Shown: piece after piece, positions 16,963 to 23,773 of the stretch
Layout of the letters: each line of letters opens with the position of its first letter
How positions within the stretch are numbered: the stretch's first letter is position 1
Source: Cytobacillus firmus NBRC 15306
GTDB taxonomy: Bacteria; Bacillota; Bacilli; Bacillales; Cytobacillaceae
Length of the DNA: 64,000 bases
Direction: 5' to 3'
Assembly (NCBI RefSeq): GCF_001591465.1
Contig: NZ_BCUY01000007.1
Coordinates: 1-64,000 of the forward strand
Program-made: the position numbers and the translations under genes
The notes under the pieces: generated by a model
Seen by the model: the letters and a program-made list of their open reading frames with translations, nothing else
What the model was told of the DNA's origin: nothing
Databases searched by the model: none

Positions 16963-19128
16963 TTACACTGCCTGCACGGCAGGCTCTTGGCCATACATCT
17001 CTTTATACAATCCATCTGCTGCCAGCAGTTCTTCATGTCTGCCCGCCTGGACAATTCTGCCATTCTCGAGAACAATGATGACATCCGCATCCTTTATGGT
17101 ATTCAGCCTGTGGGCAATAATGATCTGGGTGCAGGCAATACTTCGGACCTGGTCATGGATATGGCGCTCATTCTGATTATCAACGGCACTAGTTGCTTCA
17201 TCCAGTAAAAGAATCTGCGGCTCCTTGAGGAGCGCCCTGGCAATTGCGATCCGCTGGCGCTGGCCGCCGGAAATATCTGCGCCTCCTTCTGCAACAGGAG
17301 TAAAATAATGCATTGGCATGGCCATGATTTCATTATGGATTCCAGACCTTTTACAAGCTTTGATGATCTCTTCTTCAGTAGCCTCTTCATGATAAAGCGA
17401 CACATTTTCAAGAATTGTTTTATTGAATATCGGCGTCTCCTGGGACACAACTCCAATCTGCTTTCGTAAAGACGGCAAATCCAGCTCCCGGATTGATATG
17501 CCATCAAAGCATATGGTTCCTGCGTTTGGCTGGTGCAGTCCAATCATAAGCCGTGCCAGCGTGCTTTTTCCTGATCCGGATGGTCCTACAATCGCAACTT
17601 TTTGACCCGGCTGAACGCTCAAACTGATACTCTGCAGACTTGGCTCGCTGAATTCGGAATATTTAAAGGTGACATCTTTTAATTCAATACTGCCCGATAG
17701 CTTATCCAGCTTTTTTAATTGTTTAGACTGATCCTGTTCCGGCCTGGCATGCAGAATGTCCCCAGCCCTCATTAAATAAGCCTTCAGCATTATCAGCTGG
17801 CTCACAGACCTCACCAAATTCTCGACTAATAAAAACAGGCTTCCGGCCATTGTAAAAATGGCGACCAGCGTTCCAAGTGTTAATCGGCCATTCAACATCT
17901 CCATTACACCTATCCATAAAATGATAAATGGCGCTATTGTCTGTATGCCTGCATTCAGACTGTCAAGCCAGTTCATGGCCGCATCTCTGGATTTAACCTT
18001 TCGGAGATACTCGACAAACCGTGAATTCCAATTTCTGTATGTTCTTTCTTCCGTTCCGGTGGTTTTGATGGCCGCAATATGGTAAATCATTTCACTCATG
18101 GCCCCCTGTACCGCCGTCTGTGCCATTACTGTTTCTTTAGACAGGTGTTTTAATTTCGGGTTAAAAACTAAAACGGTCGCTGCCGAGAGCAAAATTAATA
18201 AAAGAACGGATATCCCCATTGTCATTGAAAAATAAGCGGCAAAGGAAAACATCGCAACAATTAATAAGGAATCAAAAATGCTTGTGATCACATTGGCAGA
18301 AAGGATTTCCCGAATGTGAACATTGCTGTTGGCCCTGAAGATGAGGTCTCCAAAAGTCCTAAGCTGGAAAAACTTATAAGGCAAGGAGAGAAAGTGCTGA
18401 ATAAACCTGCTCATCATCTGCAAATCCAGCGTGTTTTTCAGCCTGATCAAAACCTTTGTCCTTAAATAAGAGAAACAGGTTTGAAACAGGATCAAAAAAA
18501 ACGTCGCCGCCCCCAGCAGAGAAAACAGATTAACATTTTTTTCATTCAGTGCATCAATAATAAATTTCGTGAGAATGGGCAAGCCCAGAGTGAAAATCTG
18601 AAGACACCCTGACATGAATAAGACAGACAGAATCAGTTTCTTATTTTGTTTCAGCAAGTAAGTATATTGCCTCCAGGCTTTTGTGCTGCTGTCTTTTTTC
18701 ACAGCCCATAATTTGTCCTGCGGCTGGCAAAGCAAAGCATAGCCGTTAAATCCTTTCTCCATTTCAGTTACCGACAGCCTTATTTTCCCTTTAGCAGGAT
18801 CGACGATAAAATACGTTCCATTTTTGATTTTTTCCAGGATTACATAATGGTTTTGTTCCCAATGAAGGATGGCAGGCAGAGAAACCGATTCGAGTCCGTC
18901 TAAAGATACCTTAACGGCGCTGCATGTAAATCCGACTGATTCCGCTGTTGAGGCTAAGTTGTACATGGAGATACCGTCTCTTCCTACGGATAGCCTTTCC
19001 TGCAATTCGTAAAAAGAGACAGAACTTCTGTAATACTTAGCCAGCATCTTCAGGCAGCAGATTCCACACTCCGACCGTTCCATTTGTTCCATAAATGGGA
19101 CAGTGCGCATCGTTTTTTTCCTTGTCAT
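16963..19128 (-). CDS. lanT: LanT with N-terminal C39 leader peptidase (class II)
   Basis: 721 residues in three parts. The C39 peptidase domain (about 1-140) has Gln15, Cys21 in ERSECGICC, His in EQNHYVI and Asp in FIVDPAKG. The membrane domain (about 160-450) and the ATPase domain follow (GPSGSGKSTLAR, ISGGQRQRIAIARALL, ILLLDEATSAVD). These bifunctional exporters cut class II leaders after a double glycine while exporting. The matching GG site is in the precursor encoded at 22321-22533. The start overlaps the end of lanM by 4 nt, so the two are coupled. Confidence 0.95.
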   Translation of the reverse strand: MTRKKTMRTVPFMEQMERSECGICCLKMLAKYYRSSVSFYELQERLSVGRDGISMYNLASTAESVGFTCSAVKVSLDGLESVSLPAILHWEQNHYVILEKIKNGTYFIVDPAKGKIRLSVTEMEKGFNGYALLCQPQDKLWAVKKDSSTKAWRQYTYLLKQNKKLILSVLFMSGCLQIFTLGLPILTKFIIDALNEKNVNLFSLLGAATFFLILFQTCFSYLRTKVLIRLKNTLDLQMMSRFIQHFLSLPYKFFQLRTFGDLIFRANSNVHIREILSANVITSIFDSLLIVAMFSFAAYFSMTMGISVLLLILLSAATVLVFNPKLKHLSKETVMAQTAVQGAMSEMIYHIAAIKTTGTEERTYRNWNSRFVEYLRKVKSRDAAMNWLDSLNAGIQTIAPFIILWIGVMEMLNGRLTLGTLVAIFTMAGSLFLLVENLVRSVSQLIMLKAYLMRAGDILHARPEQDQSKQLKKLDKLSGSIELKDVTFKYSEFSEPSLQSISLSVQPGQKVAIVGPSGSGKSTLARLMIGLHQPNAGTICFDGISIRELDLPSLRKQIGVVSQETPIFNKTILENVSLYHEEATEEEIIKACKRSGIHNEIMAMPMHYFTPVAEGGADISGGQRQRIAIARALLKEPQILLLDEATSAVDNQNERHIHDQVRSIACTQIIIAHRLNTIKDADVIIVLENGRIVQAGRHEELLAADGLYKEMYGQEPAVQAV

Positions 19129-22100
19129 TTATGGATCACCTCGAGATTTCCAAGCTGCAGGGAGAGCAGTGAAGGAACAGAATCCGGATCATGAAGCCTC
19201 AATAATTGGTAGCCTATTCCGGATAGCCCTGTCATAAACCCGGGTATATGTCCGTCCCAGATTAATGAGTCAGCAGATTTCCTTTTCTGTTCCAGAACGG
19301 AAGCTGCCATATTCTCTGCTATCTCCCGAAGGTTCTGTCTGTTTTCTTTTTCTGCAGCCAGCAGCAGCAGTTCGATATTTCCCATATCTCCATGACAAAG
19401 ATTGATTCCCCTTCCAAAACCGTCCTTCAGTGTTTTATTAATCGCTCTTTGAATATCTCTTTCAAAAAGGGGATTACCCTGCCCCTTCATCATTAATCGG
19501 CTGATGCCGATTCCCGCTGCTCCGTTACACCAAAAAACAGGAATATCATTGGGTCCTTGCCTGTGGTCACTCCAATTTTCGTCTTCAGCGCAATACCAGC
19601 TATTTTCGTACTGAACCGCTTGCAGAGATGCTTCCTGAAAGTCTGGTCTCCCCGCTTTGTCAGCTAATACTTGAAGCGCCCAGGCAATGCCTGCTCCTCC
19701 GTGAGACAGTCCATTTAATGGCCGGTCAAATCCCGGAATAACCCATCCTATCCCTTCAGGATATTCGGTTTTGTGCTTCATTAGATGATTTCCGCATTTT
19801 ATCGCTGCTTGAAGCGCATGCATTGATTTTGTCAGATCATAAAAATTCAGCAGGGCAAAAATGACACCAGCACTGCCAGACATGATATCGTAACGCCTGT
19901 CATAATCAATCTGTTTTTCAATATGGCCTATTACCTCACAGGCAAGTTCCTCGAAATTATCAAGGTTCCATAGCTTTTGAAAGTGACAAAGAGAAAGGAG
20001 AATGGATCCCCAGCCTGTAAATACCGAGATGCCATCATCGTTTGCAGGATGCTTAATCCTGTCCTTAACCATCTGAAACGCTCTCTTGGCCGCATCAGTA
20101 TATTTCTCATTCTTTGCTGAACGTCCCAGATAACCTAAAAACAAGCTGATACCAAGAATCCCATCGTATAGACCGTAATGTAACGGAGACAGCCGGGCAT
20201 CTGCCCCATGCTCTTTGCTTATCCCAATCCAGGTTGCATCTTTCTGCCCTTCTCCGTAAATAGCCCGCTTGCATAATAGGTTTCCTATTTCAATGGCCTC
20301 TTCTTTAAACCTTTCTTTGTTGACCTGCCCCTTTTCCAGAAGAACTGGATCAATAGGAGTATCTTCTGCTTTATCCTTCTTCAGAGTAGCCAGTGACATT
20401 TCTATGTATTCCAGCTGAGTATTCAAATCTTTCAAAGAGAGTTTCCTTATATTTTGGTCAACTAAGGTCCTGCCTGTAGTCTGGTAGAAATTTTTTATCT
20501 CTTCTTGTTGACTGGTCCATATACTTGTTGAATTTGGTTTTGCCGTAAAGTACGGTATATCCCCTGCTAAAAGGTCCTGCAGCTCATAAGGTATGACAAG
20601 ATTGAGCATCTTGTTCACTTTTCCTGTATTCCAAAGCGGCATAAATAACCATTCCCGATCAAGGCCATTTTGCAGATAATCAGGATGGTAGCTGGTTTCC
20701 AGGAACGTGTGATAGATTTGTGTAGACCTGAGCACAACACGTACTTCTGCATGGTTAAATGCTTGAAGCGGTCCATTAGGCGAAAGCAATACATCTTTAT
20801 GTTCCAGCATTATGGTATAGAGATCGTTAAATCCTTGCTGCAGTGGATCCTTATAATCTTCTAAACTCGGTTTTTCTGTTTTTAAGCGTGGGACATTTTT
20901 TCCATAGGAGGTTTGCCCTTTTCCTTTTACCAGCTTCATTTGATCTGTATAAATATCTTTGATCATAAATACATTGTGTGTAACTTCCTGCCCGCCTCTG
21001 CCACCTATCCCGCTTACATCCACACCATCCTGAACTTTATCGGCAGAAAATTGAACAGGAAGCATCATTGTTTTCAATACTGAACTGGATAAATTCTTAA
21101 TTGCCTCGTGTACAGCGGTTTTTCTGGCAGGTATCGTTACTTCATTCTGAAATAATACTTCCAGGTCAACCAGCATTGGGTGTTCGCCATTTGCAATGAT
21201 ATTTTCATAATGAAAGTCCCCGGCATTAAGTATGTATAGAAGTCCGATTAACGCACCCTGTCTGTAATAAAAACGCTCCAATTCTTCAATCGATTCACAA
21301 TCTTTATAATCAATGAATTCCATCCATCCATAATTCTTTCTGGAAATTACCTTTAAGGATTTCAGCGGGTGCTTCAGCCCTTTCTGGTTTATCCAGGACA
21401 AAAGGTTCTGAAAGGATTCATCAACTGCGATAGACCTTGGTTTATAAACCGCCTTTTTACCATTTTGAAACTGAATGATATGAACTGCATCCCCGTTCTT
21501 ATGTGTATCCCCCATGCCAAATTCAATTGTTTTTATTACACTGCCTTGCGAGAAAATGGTTAATCCTTGATAGTCATCAATGAATCTCTTAATCATTTGA
21601 TTGAAGGTTTTAATAAGCATGAGCGTTCTTTCAGTCATAACCCTTGCTAAAACAGGATAATGAATGAAAAACTTTTTTATGTCTTCATTATTGGTTAAAG
21701 AACTCTCAATAAAATATTGATATCTTTCTTTTTTCGTTTCACCCTGCAATTGCTCAAGGTATGATGAAATATTCAATTCTAAAATTAAGGTTTTTAAAGC
21801 AATAAATGATAAATGTTCATGGAGGTATCGGCTGAAGGAGGCAATCACGCCTTTTACATCAAGATAGTTATCCTCATTCCTATTGTTTATGTATTCTACT
21901 GTTTTCGTCTGAGCCCAACTTATAAAGGGCTTTACAAAAGGGCTGAATACCTTGCTTATATCACTGTCTATGTCATATGCAATTGAATATTCAGCCTCAT
22001 GGGCAAGTATTCTCTCATAATAATTGCACCATTCTTCATTACACTTGGCGGATTCTTCTTTTTTCATTATGAGAGCGGCAAATTCGTCTTTAGTTAAATT

Positions 22101-22244
22101 TAAAGTGTTCAAGCATAGCTCGAATTGTTCTGGATAAACGATTCCAGATTTTGTTTTCCATTTTGACAATAATGTGTGGTCCGTTTTCTGTTCGCCGCTG
22201 CTTATTTGTCTTTCAATGAAATATTGGGCATTTCCATTTTGCAT
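19125..22244 (-). CDS. lanM: LanM bifunctional class II lanthipeptide synthetase
   Basis: 1039 residues. The N-terminal two thirds is a DUF4135-type dehydratase with the lipid-kinase-like active-site motif GDFHYENIIANG. It phosphorylates and eliminates Ser/Thr. The C-terminal third is a LanC-like cyclase with GLSHGGAG, zinc ligands in FWCNGAAG and NLCHGDMG. Length is normal for LanM. An AAGGGGG ribosome binding site precedes the ATG. The gene lies directly downstream of the class II precursor, separated by a hairpin that should reduce its transcription relative to the precursor. Confidence 0.96.
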   Translation of the reverse strand: MQNGNAQYFIERQISSGEQKTDHTLLSKWKTKSGIVYPEQFELCLNTLNLTKDEFAALIMKKEESAKCNEEWCNYYERILAHEAEYSIAYDIDSDISKVFSPFVKPFISWAQTKTVEYINNRNEDNYLDVKGVIASFSRYLHEHLSFIALKTLILELNISSYLEQLQGETKKERYQYFIESSLTNNEDIKKFFIHYPVLARVMTERTLMLIKTFNQMIKRFIDDYQGLTIFSQGSVIKTIEFGMGDTHKNGDAVHIIQFQNGKKAVYKPRSIAVDESFQNLLSWINQKGLKHPLKSLKVISRKNYGWMEFIDYKDCESIEELERFYYRQGALIGLLYILNAGDFHYENIIANGEHPMLVDLEVLFQNEVTIPARKTAVHEAIKNLSSSVLKTMMLPVQFSADKVQDGVDVSGIGGRGGQEVTHNVFMIKDIYTDQMKLVKGKGQTSYGKNVPRLKTEKPSLEDYKDPLQQGFNDLYTIMLEHKDVLLSPNGPLQAFNHAEVRVVLRSTQIYHTFLETSYHPDYLQNGLDREWLFMPLWNTGKVNKMLNLVIPYELQDLLAGDIPYFTAKPNSTSIWTSQQEEIKNFYQTTGRTLVDQNIRKLSLKDLNTQLEYIEMSLATLKKDKAEDTPIDPVLLEKGQVNKERFKEEAIEIGNLLCKRAIYGEGQKDATWIGISKEHGADARLSPLHYGLYDGILGISLFLGYLGRSAKNEKYTDAAKRAFQMVKDRIKHPANDDGISVFTGWGSILLSLCHFQKLWNLDNFEELACEVIGHIEKQIDYDRRYDIMSGSAGVIFALLNFYDLTKSMHALQAAIKCGNHLMKHKTEYPEGIGWVIPGFDRPLNGLSHGGAGIAWALQVLADKAGRPDFQEASLQAVQYENSWYCAEDENWSDHRQGPNDIPVFWCNGAAGIGISRLMMKGQGNPLFERDIQRAINKTLKDGFGRGINLCHGDMGNIELLLLAAEKENRQNLREIAENMAASVLEQKRKSADSLIWDGHIPGFMTGLSGIGYQLLRLHDPDSVPSLLSLQLGNLEVIHK

Positions 22245-22270
22245 TCTAAAACCCCCTTAATAAATGTTAA

Positions 22271-22302
22271 TAAAAATGTCAGGCAAAAAATTGCCTGACA
22301 TC
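22271..22302 (-). terminator. Hairpin between precursor and lanM (partial terminator)
   Basis: ATGTCAGGCAA (22276-22286) and TTGCCTGACAT (22291-22301) form a perfect 11-bp stem with a 4-nt loop; on the minus strand it is followed by a short T run. It should let most transcripts stop after the precursor gene. Confidence 0.85.
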
Positions 22303-22320
22303 CGATTTACAGCATTTGAA

Positions 22321-22533
22321 TCAATCTCCAGGATAGCATCTCACTACTGATGGACAATTTCTGATTGTAATTAGGATCGTGCGGCAAACCCAAGCAGTTT
22401 GAGGCTGTACATCCGCTCCGCCGGAAATGTTCTTTAGTTCTTCAGCATCTACCTGAGAAACCGGGTGCTCAAAATCAACTTCATTACGAAATTCAGGATT
22501 CCTTAAAGCTCTAACAACTAATTCTTTGGACAT
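22321..22533 (-). CDS. lanA: Class II lanthipeptide precursor (LanA2), beta-peptide-like
   Basis: 70 residues. The acidic leader ends in DAEELKNISGG, a C39 double-glycine site, giving a 31-residue core from Ala40. The core has three Cys (50, 60, 66), and each lies four residues after a Thr/Ser (T46, T56, S62), so three separate (T/S)-x-x-x-C rings are predicted. Thr52 may stay as dehydrobutyrine. The pattern T-x-W-x-C, nine residues, C-P resembles haloduracin beta as I remember it. AGGAGGAG precedes the ATG. The gene heads the lanA2-lanM-lanT operon. No mersacidin-like alpha partner gene is visible. Confidence 0.92.
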   Translation of the reverse strand: MSKELVVRALRNPEFRNEVDFEHPVSQVDAEELKNISGGADVQPQTAWVCRTILITIRNCPSVVRCYPGD

Positions 22534-22558
22534 TCTAACTCCTCCTAAATAATGGTCA

Positions 22559-22642
22559 TTGTCTTAAGACAACTTCATACTACCATCTAATTCTCTTAAG
22601 AAATCATAAATATTCTTAAGATTAAAATAATGTTAATTTAAG
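22559..22642. promoter_or_regulatory. CTTAAG operator cluster between divergent precursor genes
   Basis: A perfect 14-bp palindrome TTGTCTTAAGACAA lies at 22559-22572. Further CTTAAG copies are at 22595-22600 and 22615-22620 and TTTAAG at 22637-22642, spaced 32, 20 and 22 bp. Similar TTAAG elements occur before lanF. They probably bind a cluster regulator controlling both precursors. Confidence 0.5.
22577..22605 (-). promoter_or_regulatory. Predicted promoter of the class II precursor
   Basis: On the minus strand an extended -10, TGGTAGTAT, lies at 22577-22582 and upstream. A weak -35 (GATTTC, 22600-22605) lies 17 bp away, overlapping a CTTAAG copy. A poor -35 suits an activated promoter. 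The start of transcription would be near 22570, inside the palindrome. Confidence 0.45.
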
Positions 22643-22666
22643 GATTAGATAGAAAATATTTACTAT
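22638..22666 (+). promoter_or_regulatory. Predicted promoter of the class I precursor
   Basis: TTAAGG (22638-22643), 17 bp, TACTAT (22661-22666). The -35 box is weak and overlaps the TTTAAG operator copy. This leaves an untranslated leader of about 75 nt. Confidence 0.4.
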
Positions 22667-22747
22667 TATTTTAGTAGAGTGATAAATGCAGTCGAAGTCT
22701 TTGCGAGCACAACCCATCACTACTAATACTTTTTTGGAGGGATTTTT

Positions 22748-22924
22748 GTGAAAGAGAATATGTTTGATCTGGATGTACAAGTATTAAAGGCGGCTAGCGG
22801 AGAACAGCCTGATATCAAGAGCAAGCTTTTCTGTACTCCTGGATGTGTAGACCAGACAACGAAAACAAGCTGCTGCTTAAAATGTAAAACATCTCTTTGC
22901 AATAGCAATATGTCTTGCTGGTAA
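22748..22924 (+). CDS. lanA: Class I lanthipeptide precursor (LanA1), nisin/gallidermin-like N-terminal rings
   Basis: 58 residues from a GTG with GGAGGG 6 nt upstream. The leader has FDLD (residues 6-9), the FNLD-type box read by LanB and LanC. By analogy with gallidermin the core would begin at Ile23 after QPD, giving 36 residues. Residues 25-33 (SKLFCTPGC) reproduce rings A and B of nisin/gallidermin, the lipid II pyrophosphate cage. The rest is unusual: seven Cys in all (29, 33, 42, 43, 46, 51, 57), ten Ser/Thr, and a terminal Trp. The end of the leader (QPD) lacks the usual P-R or P-Q. It is monocistronic, with a strong terminator, and opposite in strand to lanB. Confidence 0.93.
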   Translation: MKENMFDLDVQVLKAASGEQPDIKSKLFCTPGCVDQTTKTSCCLKCKTSLCNSNMSCW

Positions 22925-22933
22925 GCAGAAAAA

Positions 22934-22966
22934 AGGGCTAATGAGGATCACCTCATTAGCCTTCTT
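22934..22966. terminator. Strong bidirectional terminator after lanA1
   Basis: GGCTAATGAGG (22936-22946), loop ATCA, CCTCATTAGCC (22951-22961), followed by TTCTTTAT on the plus strand and six T residues on the minus strand. It serves lanA1 and the convergent gene at 22972. Confidence 0.93.
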
Positions 22967-22971
22967 TATAG

Positions 22972-23346
22972 TCAAGCTTCGATTTTTTTAACCAGTATGG
23001 CTGCAGTCACTTTCTCTGATAGGCATCCTTCCAGATCCTTTTCCTTGATAATCTGCAGGTCCAATGCCGATTTTATTTTGCGTTCATCAGGTTTTTTCTG
23101 GATTAATTCAGGTAAATTCAATCCCTCTAATCGTTTTACGGTTTCTTCGGTGTCAAACTTCTCCGTCCTTCTAATCTGCCTCTGCAGCTTGTAGCTATCA
23201 ATCTTGACTTCCCCTTTTTCATTCTGTCCCACTGCTGTATCGAAATACTGATGGAAAAGGTCTTTCAATTTATCCAATTCTGCTTCAAGGTCTTTTTTCC
23301 TGCGGTTCAGCTCATCAAAACGGGCCAGCATCTCTTTTGTAATCAT
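22972..23346 (-). CDS. Hypothetical coiled-coil protein
   Basis: 124 residues and very highly charged. Residues 5-35 form a predicted coiled coil rich in Glu/Lys/Leu (LNRRKKDLEAELDKLKDLF). No signal peptide or membrane segment is present. I do not recognise the family; the look is reminiscent of small phage-derived accessory proteins, but nothing phage-like surrounds it. A LexA box lies 72 bp upstream, in the region shared with the divergent gene at 23486, so DNA-damage control is possible. AGAGGCGA precedes the ATG. Confidence 0.65.
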   Translation of the reverse strand: MITKEMLARFDELNRRKKDLEAELDKLKDLFHQYFDTAVGQNEKGEVKIDSYKLQRQIRRTEKFDTEETVKRLEGLNLPELIQKKPDERKIKSALDLQIIKEKDLEGCLSEKVTAAILVKKIEA

Positions 23347-23417
23347 GGTTGGATCGCCTCTTTTCTTGGATGATACTTCATCTTATTTAGGAAGCGGAGA
23401 ATTTATGCACAATTAAA

Positions 23418-23429
23418 GAACGTACGTTC
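23418..23429. promoter_or_regulatory. LexA (SOS) box
   Basis: GAAC-GTAC-GTTC is a perfect 12-bp palindrome matching the Bacillus SOS consensus CGAACRNRYGTTYC except at the outer bases. It lies between divergent genes, 72 bp from the start of one and 57 bp from the other. Confidence 0.7.
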
Positions 23430-23485
23430 TTAAATGCATACTCATTAGAGAAGATGTAAAATGGAATTAACTAGGAGGGTACTTA

Positions 23486-23740
23486 ATGTTTTTGATGATT
23501 TTTTGGGGAATTGTCGGATTGTATGTTTTGTTTTCACTTCTCATTCTGCCCATGCAATACCGTTTTTTGGTCAACCTTAAAGAGATGGAGGCCAAAAATA
23601 AAGCGAAGGGGAAAACACAGGGAGAAATGTATGACAGCATGAGAGTGGATGAACTGGTTCTGCATGAGAACATGCAGGGAAACCCGATCTTTTTTCTGGC
23701 CAATTTGCTGGCATCGGTTATCTATCGAATTAAGCATTAA
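23486..23740 (+). CDS. Small membrane protein, DUF3949-like
   Basis: 84 residues. One strong hydrophobic segment at residues 2-24 is followed by a charged stretch and a second hydrophobic stretch near residues 66-79. It resembles the DUF3949 family of small Bacillus proteins of unknown function (recalled, not aligned). AGGAGGG lies 7 nt before the ATG, an excellent start. It is transcribed away from the LexA box and ends in its own terminator. Confidence 0.7.
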   Translation: MFLMIFWGIVGLYVLFSLLILPMQYRFLVNLKEMEAKNKAKGKTQGEMYDSMRVDELVLHENMQGNPIFFLANLLASVIYRIKH

Positions 23741-23743
23741 ATA

Positions 23744-23773
23744 GCCTGGCAGGCTTCCACCAGGCATTTTTTT
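23744..23773 (+). terminator. Terminator after the DUF3949-like gene
   Basis: GCCTGG (23744-23749), 10-nt loop, CCAGGC (23760-23765), then a run of seven T residues. It overlaps the end of the convergent acyl-CoA dehydrogenase gene. Confidence 0.85.

Noticed and set aside
22723-22908. Minus-strand frame covering lanA1
   Set aside because: Antisense of the FDLD-box precursor, which has a good ribosome binding site and terminator.
2343-22924. Nisin-like LanI lipoprotein or LanP protease within the cluster
   Set aside because: No frame in the region carries a lipobox after a signal peptide or a subtilisin catalytic motif.
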